Assembly: GCA_964620595.1 (NCBI GenBank) | Contig: CAZUHP010000013.1 | Location: 10,007 to 74,006, forward strand | Length of the DNA stretch: 64,000 nucleotides | Direction: 5' to 3' | DNA from: Desulfocarbo sp964620595 | GTDB taxonomy: Bacteria; Desulfobacterota; Desulfarculia; Desulfarculales; Desulfarculaceae | In this document: positions 42,236 to 50,892 of the stretch, piece after piece | Layout of the letters: each line of letters begins with the position of its first letter | Position numbering within the stretch: the first letter of the stretch is position 1 | Translations under genes and position numbers: made by a program | Notes under the pieces: generated by a model | Databases searched by the model: none | What the model saw: the letters and a program-made list of their open reading frames with translations, nothing else | What the model was told of the DNA's origin: nothing

Positions 42236-42661
42236 GTGGCGGAGAGATACCGCGCAGAGATCGTCTCGGGCCGGCTGTGGGATCTGCTGCTGGCCTGGCT
42301 GGAGCGCCGCACCGTGTATGGCTGCCCCAGGGCTCGGCGCTTTCCGGAGGTTTCCTATCGCTGGCGTCTGGAGAAAGGCTACCTGGTGGGAGAGCCCGGC
42401 TTCTGCCTCATCTCCGGCGCTCGGCCGCCGGAGCCCGGCATCCTGGACGAGGTCGGCATGGCCTTCCTGTCCCTCCCGGAGTGGGCGCAGGCCTGCATCC
42501 TGGCCGTGGTGGACTTCCAACACGAACCCTGGCTCAAGGGTAAGAGGTGGAGAGCATGGCTACGACACATGGACTTGACCCCGAGGCAGTACGAGCGGCT
42601 GCTCACCGACGCCTGGCGGAGCTTGAGAGCAGCAGCTCGTTGCAGGAAGATCGCGGCCTGA
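42236..42661 (+). CDS. Putative late-gene regulator (Q-like antiterminator)
   Basis: 141 residues from GTG with GGGAGGAA ahead. The protein has a helical build with a C-terminal segment (WRAWLRHMDLTPRQYERLLTDAWRSLRAAARC) resembling the DNA-binding end of Q-like antiterminators and ArpU-type late regulators. Position before the packaging genes fits. No decisive motif, so the call is by position and pattern. Confidence 0.5.
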   Translation: MAERYRAEIVSGRLWDLLLAWLERRTVYGCPRARRFPEVSYRWRLEKGYLVGEPGFCLISGARPPEPGILDEVGMAFLSLPEWAQACILAVVDFQHEPWLKGKRWRAWLRHMDLTPRQYERLLTDAWRSLRAAARCRKIAA

Positions 42662-42663
42662 AG

Positions 42664-42870
42664 ATGCTGGTCGGCTGGAAATCTATCACTCCCTTGCTAG
42701 GTGTGAGCCGCCGGACGGCCAGGCGCTGGGTGCGCAGGCACGGCCTCCCCATCGTCTACCGCGGCCGGACTCCGACTATTACCCTTCTGGCGCTCCAAGA
42801 GTGGGCTCGAACAGCAAGGGTGTCCCGAGATGTCCCGAGTTGTCCCCAGGAGTCCCCAGTTGTCACTTGA
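42664..42870 (+). CDS. Small helix-turn-helix protein
   Basis: 68 residues. GWKSITPLLGVSRRTARRWVRRHGLPIVYRGRTPTI is an excisionase/MerR-like HTH-17 pattern (compare phage DNA-binding proteins near terminase). It starts three bases after the previous stop. It could be an excisionase-like or late regulatory protein. Confidence 0.65.
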   Translation: MLVGWKSITPLLGVSRRTARRWVRRHGLPIVYRGRTPTITLLALQEWARTARVSRDVPSCPQESPVVT

Positions 42871-42894
42871 CCCAGCCGTCAGGTGCCTTAAAAT
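42867..42894 (+). promoter_or_regulatory. Probable promoter of the packaging/late operon
   Basis: TTGACC (42867-42872), a 16-bp spacer, TAAAAT (42889-42894). It lies at the end of the HTH gene and 97 bp before the HNH gene, the first gene of the long rightward late block. Confidence 0.6.
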
Positions 42895-42990
42895 GTTCAT
42901 AATACCGATTGGTGCCAACGGGCCAAGGCACCGGGGTCTTTCAGGGCCGTCCCACAACGGGGCGGCCCCGTGTGTTTGGGGGTTGGGTCA

Positions 42991-43368
42991 ATGCCACACA
43001 CTCCGCCGAGACCATGCCGGCGCCCGGGATGCCCGTTGCTCACCACCGACCGCTCGGGACTGTGCGAGGCGCACCGGAAGCAGGCACGGCAGGAGTACGA
43101 CCGCCAGAGACCGACCGCCAGCGCCCGGGGCTACGGCCGCCAGTGGGAGAAGACTCGGGCGGCCAAGCTACGGTCTGACCCCCTGTGCGAGCGGTGCCTG
43201 GCCCGGGGCCGAGTGCGCGAGGCCTGGGGCGTGCATCACAAGGACCGCGACCCCACGAACAACGCCCCCGAGAACCTGGAAAGCATCTGCCGGCAGTGCC
43301 ACGAGGCCGAGCACACCGCCGAGCGGTGGCGGCCACGCCGGCAGCAGCAGACCCCGCCCAGGGGATAG
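42991..43368 (+). CDS. HNH endonuclease of the packaging module
   Basis: 125 residues. Zinc-binding cysteines (CRRPGCPLL...CEAHR) and the HNH core: CERCLARGRVREAWGVHHKDRDPTNNAPENLESICRQCHEAEH. HNH proteins placed directly before a P27-type small terminase are required for cos cleavage in HK97-like phages. Confidence 0.9.
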   Translation: MPHTPPRPCRRPGCPLLTTDRSGLCEAHRKQARQEYDRQRPTASARGYGRQWEKTRAAKLRSDPLCERCLARGRVREAWGVHHKDRDPTNNAPENLESICRQCHEAEHTAERWRPRRQQQTPPRG

Positions 43369-43470
43369 GGGGGGGTCAAAAGTCTACAGCTTTTCACCGA
43401 GGACCGGCGCCGGCATGGCTCCTCGCGCGTGCGCGAAATTCGAAGGGGGGGGGTGGCGCTTTGCCGGCTC
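43369..43470 (+). other. Putative cos (packaging) site
   Basis: Non-coding spacer between HNH and small terminase beginning AGGGGGGGGTCAAAAG, a word typical after HNH genes of cos-type phages. It also has the palindrome TCGCGCGTGCGCGA (43423-43436) followed by AAATTCG and a G-run. Such CG-rich palindromes are cut by the terminase-HNH complex to give short cohesive ends. Confidence 0.55.
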
Positions 43471-43555
43471 TGCGCCAGCGAGGCACAACCAGGGACTGCG
43501 GAGCGAGCCCACCCACCGCCTTGGTGGAGTCCCATGCAAGCACAACGGAGGCATG

Positions 43556-44101
43556 ATGCCAGCTGGACGTCCACCCAAACCCACGGCTCTCAAGATGCTC
43601 CACGGCAACCCCGGCCGCCGGCCCTTGAATGACAAGGAGCCCAAGCCGGCCCGGGGCGAGCGGCCCCCTGCGGCGCCTTCCTGGCTGGATACGGCGGCCC
43701 GGAACGTCTGGCGCCGCCTGGCGCCGGAGCTACACCGCCTGGGGCTCTTGACCGGCCTGGACCGCGACCTGCTGGCGCTCTACTGCGTGGAGTTGGCCGA
43801 CTACATCCGGGCGCTCAAGGAGCTGCGCCGTCTGCCGGCGGTGGTGGTGAACGGCGGCGGCCGCACCACCACCCGCAAGCGCAACGGCGACGTGGAGGAG
43901 AAGACCACGCGTGGTCAGTTGGTGCCCAACCCCTGGCTGGCGGTGCGCAACCACGCCCTGAAGAACCTGACCAGACTGGGGTCCGAGCTGGGGCTCAGCC
44001 CGGCGGCGCGGACCCGCATCCGGGTGGAGATCGAGAAGGGGGACGGTGAGGACGAGTTCACCAGGTTCCTGAAGCGAAAGCGTGGCGGGGGCGCAGCCTG
44101 A
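43556..44101 (+). CDS. terS: Terminase small subunit, P27 family
   Basis: 181 residues. The N-terminal signature GRPPKPTALKMLHGNPGRRPLNDKEPKP is diagnostic. ACGGAG lies before the tandem ATG codons (43553, 43556); spacing favours 43556. It recognises phage DNA and regulates the large subunit. Confidence 0.92.
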   Translation: MPAGRPPKPTALKMLHGNPGRRPLNDKEPKPARGERPPAAPSWLDTAARNVWRRLAPELHRLGLLTGLDRDLLALYCVELADYIRALKELRRLPAVVVNGGGRTTTRKRNGDVEEKTTRGQLVPNPWLAVRNHALKNLTRLGSELGLSPAARTRIRVEIEKGDGEDEFTRFLKRKRGGGAA

Positions 44102-44136
44102 CCCGGGGGCGCCCGCCGCCCCGACGGGTGACGGCT

Positions 44137-45828
44137 ATGGCCGCGAGCAGCAAGCGAGGCGCCATGCCGCCCGCCATGCAGTATTGCCTTGATGTGGTCG
44201 AGGGCCGCATCCGGGCGGGCAAGTGGGTCCGCCTGGCCTGCCGGCGCCACCTCGAGGACCTGGAGAAGGGGCCGGGGCGCGGGCTCTACTTCGACGAGGA
44301 GGCCGCTCGGCACGTCATCGAGTTCTTCGGGTTCCTGAAGCACAGCAAGGGCGAATGGGCCGGTCAGGGGTTCGACCTGGAGCCCTGGCAGCAGTTCTAC
44401 CTGTGGTGCAAGTACGGCTGGATGAAGGAGGGTGGCGGGCGCCGCTTCAACACCAGCCACCTGGAGATCGCCCGCAAGAACGGCAAGACCACCCTGGCGG
44501 CGGGCGAGGCCCTGTACCTGCTCTTTGCCGACGGCGAGATGGGCGCGGAGGTCTACTCCGTGGCCACCAAGAAGGACCAGGCCAGGATCTGCTTCGAGGA
44601 GGCCAAGCGCATGGTGCGGGCCTCCCCTTTTTTGAGCAAGTACCTGGGGGTCTTCAAGCACAACATCCACTGCGAGGCCACGGCGGGCAAGTTCGAGCCC
44701 CTGGGGAGGGACTACGACAGCCTGGACGGCCTCAACGTGCATGCCGCCGTGTGCGACGAGCTGCACGCCTGGAAGTACCGCGACCTCTACGAGGTGATCG
44801 ACACGGCCACCGGCGCGCGCACCTCGCCGATGATCTCGGCCATCACCACCGCCGGCACCGACCGCAAGGGCATCTGCTACGAGAACCGGCTCTACCTCCA
44901 GAAGGTGCTGGAGGGCGTGGTCCGAGACGACAGTTGGTTCGGGATGATCTACACCATCGACGAGGGGGACGACTGGGAGGACGAAACGGTCTGGCTCAAG
45001 GCCAACCCCAACCTCGGGGTGAGCTGCAAGCTGGCGGACCTGCGGCGCAAGGCCCGGAAGGCGCGGAGCACGCCAGCCGCCTTGAACGGATTTTTGACCA
45101 AGCACCTCAACGTGTGGTGCCAAGCCGAATCCCGTTGGATCGGGGTGGATGCCTGGCGGGCCTGCGGCGAGCAGCCGGTGGACCCGGAGGCACTGAAGGG
45201 CCGCGCCTGCTACGGCGGCCTGGACCTGGCCACCACCACCGACATCGCGGCTTGGGTGCTGGTCTTCCCGCCGGAGAGCGACGACGAGCCCTATTGGGTG
45301 CTGCCGCGCTTCTTCGTGCCGGCGGACAACATCGCCAGGCGAAGCAGGCGCGACCGCGTGCCCTACGAGACCTGGGAACGCGAGGGGTTCATAACCGCCA
45401 CCCCGGGCAACGTGATCGACTACGCCTTCATCCTGGCCCAGATGGAGCGGGACGCCGAGCAGTACGACCTGAAGGAGCTGGCCTTCGACCGCTGGGGGGC
45501 CCCGCCGCTGTATGCGGCCTTCGAGGACCTGGGCTTCACGGCGGTGCGCTTCGGCCAGGGCTACGCCAGCATGAGCCCGCCGGCCAAGGAGCTGGAGAAG
45601 CTCATCCTGGAGCGCCGGCTGGCCCACGGCGGCAACCCGGTGCTGGCCTGGATGGCCGACAACGTGGTGGTGAGCATGGACCCGGCCGGCAACATCAAGC
45701 CGGACAAGAAGAAGTCCACCGAGAAGATCGACGGCATCGTGGCGCTCATCATGGCCCTGGACCGGGCGCTGAGGCAGGAGGGGGAAGAGATCAGCGCCTA
45801 CGAGAGCGAGGGGCTGTTGATCTTGTAG
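44137..45828 (+). CDS. terL: Terminase large subunit
   Basis: 563 residues. ATPase half: variant Walker A IARKNGKTTLAAG near 112 and Walker B-like AAVCDELHAW near 205. Nuclease half: GGLDLATTTDIAAW near 355 and FDRWGAPPLY near 450, carrying the acidic metal ligands; KSTEKIDGIVALIMALDRAL closes it. It translocates DNA into the prohead and cuts it. A GTG at 44128 would add three residues. Confidence 0.93.
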   Translation: MAASSKRGAMPPAMQYCLDVVEGRIRAGKWVRLACRRHLEDLEKGPGRGLYFDEEAARHVIEFFGFLKHSKGEWAGQGFDLEPWQQFYLWCKYGWMKEGGGRRFNTSHLEIARKNGKTTLAAGEALYLLFADGEMGAEVYSVATKKDQARICFEEAKRMVRASPFLSKYLGVFKHNIHCEATAGKFEPLGRDYDSLDGLNVHAAVCDELHAWKYRDLYEVIDTATGARTSPMISAITTAGTDRKGICYENRLYLQKVLEGVVRDDSWFGMIYTIDEGDDWEDETVWLKANPNLGVSCKLADLRRKARKARSTPAALNGFLTKHLNVWCQAESRWIGVDAWRACGEQPVDPEALKGRACYGGLDLATTTDIAAWVLVFPPESDDEPYWVLPRFFVPADNIARRSRRDRVPYETWEREGFITATPGNVIDYAFILAQMERDAEQYDLKELAFDRWGAPPLYAAFEDLGFTAVRFGQGYASMSPPAKELEKLILERRLAHGGNPVLAWMADNVVVSMDPAGNIKPDKKKSTEKIDGIVALIMALDRALRQEGEEISAYESEGLLIL

Positions 45829-45839
45829 GAGATTTTAGC

Positions 45840-46022
45840 GTGCAGGTTTTTGAGCCACAAGATACGGGGGGCCGGCCGGGCCTGGAGGACCTGCTGGTCT
45901 TTTGCGGCCTGTGCCTCATGGGTACGGGCCTTTGGTTTTTCGACTGGCGGGTGTCCCTCCTGGTGGTGGGCGTGCTCAGCTTCGGGCTTGGGGTCGCCAT
46001 CACCTTCCGGAGGCCGGCCTGA
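45840..46022 (+). CDS. Small two-helix membrane protein
   Basis: 60 residues from GTG with TAGGAG eight bases ahead. Two hydrophobic segments (LLVFCGLCLMGTGLWFF and VSLLVVGVLSFGLGVAITF). The stop overlaps the portal start by one base (TGATG). Small membrane genes between terminase and portal occur in several siphophages; role unknown. Confidence 0.65.
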   Translation: MQVFEPQDTGGRPGLEDLLVFCGLCLMGTGLWFFDWRVSLLVVGVLSFGLGVAITFRRPA

Positions 46023-47284
46023 TGGGCATCCTGAGCCTGGCCGTGGCGAGGGCCGCGGGACAGAAGGCCACCACCCCCGGGGAGCTGGAATCCCTGCTGC
46101 TGGGCGAGTGGGGGGTACCCACCAAGAGCGGCATCCGCGTAAGCCCCGAGACGGCCATCCGCCAGGCCACGGTCTTCCAGTGCTGCCTGATCCTGAGCCA
46201 GGACACCTCCAAGTTGCCGCTCAAGCTGTTCCGGCGCCTTGGGGACGGCGGCAAGGAGGCCCGGGACCAGGACCCGCTCTACAGGACCCTGCGCTACCGG
46301 CCCAACGGCTGGCAGACCAGCCTCATGTTCCGCCAGATGATGCACTGGCACCTGCTCCAGCGGGGCAACTTCTTCGCCTACATCAACTGGGTCGGCCGAG
46401 GGCGCGACAGGAAGGTCTACGAGCTGCAACCCCTGCATCCCGACTCGGTGACCGTACGGCAGGAGGACGACCTGACCCTCACCTACGAGGTGGCCCTGGA
46501 CCGCTTCCGCAAGCAGCGGATCAAGCAGGAGGACATGCTGCATGTAACGGGCCTCACTCTGGACGGGGTGGTAGGGGTCAGCCCCATCACCTTCCACCGG
46601 GAGACCATTGGTGTGGCCCTGGCGGCGGAGAAGCACGGGGCGCTCTTGTTCGGCAACGGGGCTCGGCCCGGCGGGGTGCTGTACACCCAGAAGAAGCTGA
46701 GCGACGAGGCCAAGGAGAAGCTCAAGCGGGAGTGGGAGGAGAGATACAGCGGCGACAACGCCCACCGGGTGGCGGTGCTCTCCGAGGTGGACCTCAAGTT
46801 CGTGCCCATCAGCATGACATCGGCCGATGCCCAATACCTGGAGACGCGCAAGTTCCAGCGGGCGGAGATCGCCGGGCTGTTCCGGGTGCCCCTGCACAAG
46901 ATCAACGACCTGGAGCGGGCCACCTTCTCCAACATTGAGCACCAGTCGCTGGAGTACGTGGTGGACTCGCTGGGCTGGTGGCTGAGCTGCATCGAGCAGG
47001 CGCTCTGGCGGGACCTGTTGACCCCCTGGCAGCAAGAGGAGGGCTACTTCGTGGAGCACAACGTGCTGGGCCTGCTGCGCGGCGACCACCGCGCCCGCAA
47101 GGAATACTACGCCGCCGGCCGGCAGTGGGGTTGGTTGTCCATCAACGACATCCGCAAGCTGGAGAACATGAACCCCATCCCCAACGGGGACGACTACATG
47201 GCCCCGGCCAACATGATCCCGGTGCAGCAAGTGGGGCAGCAGCCCGGCCAGCAGGAGGGAGGCGAGGATGCAGCGAAGGCGTAA
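46022..47284 (+). CDS. HK97-type portal protein
   Basis: 420 residues. HK97 portal features: SPETAIRQATVFQCCLILSQDTSKLPLKLFRR near 37-68, LYRTLRYRPNGWQTS, the long central helix region, and SLEYVVDSLGWWLSCIEQALWRDL near 310. It forms the dodecameric ring through which DNA enters. It overlaps the protease gene by 17 bp. Confidence 0.93.
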   Translation: MGILSLAVARAAGQKATTPGELESLLLGEWGVPTKSGIRVSPETAIRQATVFQCCLILSQDTSKLPLKLFRRLGDGGKEARDQDPLYRTLRYRPNGWQTSLMFRQMMHWHLLQRGNFFAYINWVGRGRDRKVYELQPLHPDSVTVRQEDDLTLTYEVALDRFRKQRIKQEDMLHVTGLTLDGVVGVSPITFHRETIGVALAAEKHGALLFGNGARPGGVLYTQKKLSDEAKEKLKREWEERYSGDNAHRVAVLSEVDLKFVPISMTSADAQYLETRKFQRAEIAGLFRVPLHKINDLERATFSNIEHQSLEYVVDSLGWWLSCIEQALWRDLLTPWQQEEGYFVEHNVLGLLRGDHRARKEYYAAGRQWGWLSINDIRKLENMNPIPNGDDYMAPANMIPVQQVGQQPGQQEGGEDAAKA

Positions 47285-47930
47285 CGCCCGGATACAGCTC
47301 AAGGCACTGGGCGACGACGGGGTCTTCGAGGGCTACGGCGCCGTGTTCGGCAACCAGGACAGCTACGGGGAGGTGATCCTGCCCGGGGCGTTCAAGGACA
47401 GCCTGCGGAAGTGGGGGGAGTCGGGGTCCATGCCGCCGGTCCTCTGGCAACACAAGCGCGACGAGCCCCTGGGGCTGATCCTGGAGATGGAGGAGGACGA
47501 CAGGGGTCTGTTCATCCGGGGGCAGCTCCTGATCAAGGAGGTGCAGAGGGCCAAAGAGGCGCACTCGCTGCTCAAGAACCGGGCCATCTCGGGACTGTCC
47601 ATCGGCTACGTGCCGGTGGTGGACGAGTACGATCGCGATGAAGGCATCGTGTACCTCAAGGAGATCGACCTTTGGGAGATCAGCGTGGTCACCTTCCCCG
47701 CCAACCCTGAGGCGGGGGTGACCACCGTGAAGGCGAACAACATCAAGACGATTCGGGATTTCGAAGCCGCGCTGCGGGACGAGCTCGGCTTCTCTCGCGC
47801 CCAGGCCAAGGCCCTGGCCTCTGCCGGCTGGAAGGCCCTGGAGGGTGGCGAACCGCGGGATGTGGTCTCGACCATCGAAGCCCTGGAGGCCCGAATCAGG
47901 GATGCCGTGAACCAACAGGTTGGAGGTTGA
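47268..47930 (+). CDS. HK97-family prohead protease
   Basis: 220 residues. Caudovirus prohead protease domain (S78): FEGYGAVFGNQDSYGEVILPGAF, LWQHKRDEPLG (His) and RAISGLSIGYVP (nucleophile Ser), then EIDLWEISVVTFPANPEA. It removes the capsid delta domain during maturation. The C-terminal 75 residues extend beyond the protease core and may act as scaffold. Confidence 0.93.
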   Translation: MQRRRNARIQLKALGDDGVFEGYGAVFGNQDSYGEVILPGAFKDSLRKWGESGSMPPVLWQHKRDEPLGLILEMEEDDRGLFIRGQLLIKEVQRAKEAHSLLKNRAISGLSIGYVPVVDEYDRDEGIVYLKEIDLWEISVVTFPANPEAGVTTVKANNIKTIRDFEAALRDELGFSRAQAKALASAGWKALEGGEPRDVVSTIEALEARIRDAVNQQVGG

Positions 47931-47933
47931 GAC

Positions 47934-49271
47934 ATGTTGAGATACGACACCGGCGCAACCCACGGATTCCGCACCAAGGAAGCGGGGTCCGGCGGCGCGC
48001 CCGCTGTGAAGGATATCAAGGAGGCCGTGGACAAGCTGGGCCGCACCTTCGAGGAGTTCAAGAAGGCCAACGACCAGCGCCTCGAGGAGCTGGCCAAGAA
48101 GGGCCACGTGCCGGCCGACCTTCAGGAGAAGGTGGACAAGATCAACGAGGCCGTGACCGAGGCCACCAAGATCAAGCAGGAGCTGGACAAGGAGAAGGCC
48201 CGCATCGACGAGCTGGAGGCCATGGCCAACCGCTTGGGCCGCCAGAAGGACGGCGATGCTCCCGCGGAGGTGAAGGAGCATCAGGAAGCCTTCGCCCGTT
48301 TCATGCGCGAGAAGGACGGCGACGAGAACCTGCGCGACCTGGAGCGCAAGATGCTGGCGCGCACCCTGGGCGAGAAGGCGGCCAGCACCATCAGCGATCC
48401 CGACGGGGGTTACCTGGTGCCCGAGGCGGTGGCCACCGCCATCGACCGGCTGCTGACCCAGGATTCGGCCATGCGCGCCATATGCACCGTGCGCTCCATC
48501 GGCGCGGCCAACTACAAGAAGCTGGTCAGCGTCGGCGGCGCCACTGCTGGCTGGGTGGGTGAGAAGGACAGCCGGCCCGAAACCAAGACCGCCGAGCTGG
48601 TGGGACTGGAAATCCCCACCCACGAGCTCTACGCCCAGCCGGCGGCGACCCAGACCCTTCTGGACGACGCCTTCGTCAACGTGGCAGCCTGGCTGGCCGA
48701 CGAGGTGTCCATCGCCTTCGCCGAGCTGGAGGGCGACGCCTTCATCAATGGCGACGGGGTGGACAAGCCCCGCGGCCTGCTGGGCTACCCCATGGTGGCC
48801 AACAGCTCCTGGGCCTGGGGCAAGGTGGGCTACATCAAGACCGGTGCCAACGGCGACTTCGCTGCCAGCGACCCCGGCGACGCCCTGATCAACCTGGTGC
48901 ACGCCCTCAAGCGCCAGCTCAGGGCCGGGGCCCGCTTCCTGATGAACGACGGCACCTGTGCCAAGGTGCGGATGCTGAAGGACGCCGACGGCAACTACCT
49001 GTGGCGCCCCGGGTTGGAGCAGGGCCAGCCGGACCGCCTGCTGGGCCGGCCCATCAGCTACGATGACTTCATGCCGGATATCGCCAGCGCTTCCTACAGC
49101 ATCGCCTTCGGCAACTTCCGCCGGGCCTACCTCATCGTGGACCGCATCGGCATCCGGACCCTGCGCGATCCCTACACCAAGAAGCCCTACGTGCTGTTCT
49201 ACACCACCAAGCGGGTGGGCGGCGGCATCCAGGACTTCCAGGCCGTCAAGCTGTTGCGCTTCTCGGCCTAG
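47934..49271 (+). CDS. HK97-fold major capsid protein
   Basis: 445 residues. A coiled-coil delta domain about 20-105 (KDIKEAVDKLGRTFEEFKKANDQRLEELAKKG) and the HK97 fold from about 135 (SDPDGGYLVPEAVATAID). Later landmarks are ETKTAELVGLEIPTHELYAQPAATQTLLDD, GDGVDKPRGLL and YSIAFGNFRRAYLIVDRIGI. Maturation cleavage probably lies near residues 120-140. Confidence 0.95.
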   Translation: MLRYDTGATHGFRTKEAGSGGAPAVKDIKEAVDKLGRTFEEFKKANDQRLEELAKKGHVPADLQEKVDKINEAVTEATKIKQELDKEKARIDELEAMANRLGRQKDGDAPAEVKEHQEAFARFMREKDGDENLRDLERKMLARTLGEKAASTISDPDGGYLVPEAVATAIDRLLTQDSAMRAICTVRSIGAANYKKLVSVGGATAGWVGEKDSRPETKTAELVGLEIPTHELYAQPAATQTLLDDAFVNVAAWLADEVSIAFAELEGDAFINGDGVDKPRGLLGYPMVANSSWAWGKVGYIKTGANGDFAASDPGDALINLVHALKRQLRAGARFLMNDGTCAKVRMLKDADGNYLWRPGLEQGQPDRLLGRPISYDDFMPDIASASYSIAFGNFRRAYLIVDRIGIRTLRDPYTKKPYVLFYTTKRVGGGIQDFQAVKLLRFSA

Positions 49272-49294
49272 GTGAAACCAAAACGAACCCAGGC

Positions 49295-49318
49295 GGGGCC
49301 CCTTCGGGGGCCCCTTAC
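49295..49318 (+). terminator. Hairpin after the capsid gene
   Basis: GGGGCCCC, TTCG tetraloop, GGGGCCCC, then TTACCTTT. Very stable, without a strong U-tract. It may stabilise the abundant capsid mRNA or partly terminate transcription. Confidence 0.6.
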
Positions 49319-49334
49319 CTTTGGAGGCTGAAAC

Positions 49335-49775
49335 ATGAACATGAAGGACCTGTACGACAACATCGGCACGGTGCACGGCATCGACGCCCAGGTGATCAGC
49401 ACCACCGGCGGCGCCAAGGCCACCGGCGACGTGGACCTCCAGGGCTTCCAGTCCGCCGTACTGGTGATCAACTGCGGCGCCAGCGGCGACACCCTGGACG
49501 CCAGCAACAACATCACCGTGAAACTGGAGCACGCCGACGATCCCAGCGCCTACTCCGCCGTGGAGGAGGACGACGTGCTGGGGGCCACTCCTTCCGGCGG
49601 CGTGGTGCTCTCCCTGGACAGCCTGGACAAGGACCAGGCGACCTACCGCATCGGCTACGTGGGCGGCAAGCGCTACATCAAGGCGACCGTGACCCCCAAC
49701 GGCACCCTCAACAACGGCATCGCCATGGCGCTGGACATCATCAAGGGCCACCCGCTCGCCTTCCCGGTGGAGTAG
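49335..49775 (+). CDS. Head-associated protein, probable capsid decoration protein
   Basis: 146 residues, beta-rich and acidic (STTGGAKATGDVDLQGFQSAVLVINCGAS, then YRIGYVGGKRYIKATVTPNG). Genes of this type directly after the capsid gene in siphophages encode small head decoration or stabilising proteins. Good ribosome-binding site (TTTGGAGG). Function by position. Confidence 0.6.
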   Translation: MNMKDLYDNIGTVHGIDAQVISTTGGAKATGDVDLQGFQSAVLVINCGASGDTLDASNNITVKLEHADDPSAYSAVEEDDVLGATPSGGVVLSLDSLDKDQATYRIGYVGGKRYIKATVTPNGTLNNGIAMALDIIKGHPLAFPVE

Positions 49776-49826
49776 GCGCTGAGGCTGGCGGCGGCGGGGT
49801 GAGCGCCCCGCCGCCTTGGTGAGGCC

Positions 49827-49931
49827 ATGTTGAAGAAGGCACCACGAAACAAGGATGCCGGCCCGGCGCCGCGCAACAAGGAGCGCGAGGCCGCACCCAG
49901 GCGGCAAGCCAAGGATGGGGACCGCAAATGA
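49827..49931 (+). CDS. 34-residue basic peptide
   Basis: ATG at 49827 with GTGAGG close ahead. Very basic, with APRNK repeated. Its stop overlaps the connector start (ATGA), which favours real translation. Confidence 0.45.
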   Translation: MLKKAPRNKDAGPAPRNKEREAAPRRQAKDGDRK

Positions 49932-50548
49932 CCCTCTCGCTGATAACCCCCGCCACCAAGGAGCCAGCGAGCCTGGAGGAGGTGAAGCGGGCCCTCAATC
50001 TGCCGGTGGACTACACCGAGGACGATGCGCTGTTGGAGCAGGGCATCTCCGCCGCCCGCGAGCTGGGGGAGAGCCTGACTGGCGCGGCCTGGGTGGAATC
50101 GGTGTGGGAGCTACGTTTGCCCGAGTTCCCGGCGGGGGCCGCCATCCGTGACCTGGGCCGGCACCCGGTGCAGTCGGTGCAGTCGGTGGCCTACCTGGAC
50201 CCGGACGGCAACCTCCAGACGCTCAGCGAGGGGACGGACTACGAGGTGAGCATAGACGGTGGCGCCAAGGTCTGCGACCTCTGGCCGGCCTACGGCACCT
50301 CCTGGCCCGAGACCCGTCCCGGTCCGCAGTCGGTTCGCATCCAGTTCACCGCCGGCTGGCCCTTGGACGGCGATGGCAACCCCACCACGCCCCAGAACCT
50401 CAAATGGTGGCTCTACCGCATGGTGGGCGCCTTCTACGAACAGCGTGAGGCTCTGGTGGTGGCCGGGGGGGGCTTGGCGGTGACGGAGCTGCCCCGCACC
50501 CACCTGGACGGCCTCCTGGACCCCTACACCGTGCTGCGGAGCGCGTAA
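49928..50548 (+). CDS. Head-tail connector protein (HK97 gp6-like)
   Basis: 206 residues. The helical N-terminus PASLEEVKRALNLPVDYTEDDALLEQGISAARELGESLTG is the gp6/YqbG-like pattern. The rest is beta-rich. It forms the ring under the portal. It overlaps the next gene at the stop. Confidence 0.85.
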   Translation: MTLSLITPATKEPASLEEVKRALNLPVDYTEDDALLEQGISAARELGESLTGAAWVESVWELRLPEFPAGAAIRDLGRHPVQSVQSVAYLDPDGNLQTLSEGTDYEVSIDGGAKVCDLWPAYGTSWPETRPGPQSVRIQFTAGWPLDGDGNPTTPQNLKWWLYRMVGAFYEQREALVVAGGGLAVTELPRTHLDGLLDPYTVLRSA

Positions 50549-50892
50549 TGATCCTGGCCGGCAGGCAGCGCCACACCATCACCATCCAGCGCCCGGTCAA
50601 CACCCCCGACGACATGGGTGGCTTTGATGTGACCTGGGAGGACGTGTGCACCGTCAGGGCCAGCGTCGAGCCGCTTCAGGGCCGGGAGTTCTTCGCCGCC
50701 CGCCAGATGCAGACCGTTTCCACGGTCCGCTTCCGCCTGCGCTGGCTTAAGGGGCTCACCGACCAGATCAGCGAGGACATGCGGGTGCTGTTCGGCGACC
50801 GAGTGTTCGACATCCAGGCCATCATCAACGTCAGGGAACGCAACCGGGAACTACACCTGATGTGCGCGGAGCACAGCGAGGATCATGGGTAA
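50548..50892 (+). CDS. Head-tail adaptor / head closure protein
   Basis: 114 residues, small beta-barrel pattern of the phage head-tail joining family (GRQRHTITIQRP..., TVSTVRFRLRW, VFDIQAIINVRERNRELHLMC). It closes the DNA-filled head and accepts the tail. Confidence 0.85.
   Translation: MILAGRQRHTITIQRPVNTPDDMGGFDVTWEDVCTVRASVEPLQGREFFAARQMQTVSTVRFRLRWLKGLTDQISEDMRVLFGDRVFDIQAIINVRERNRELHLMCAEHSEDHG

Noticed and set aside
47142..49907. 921-residue - strand frame opposite protease and capsid genes
   Set aside because: Shadow; the + strand genes are clear HK97 family members.
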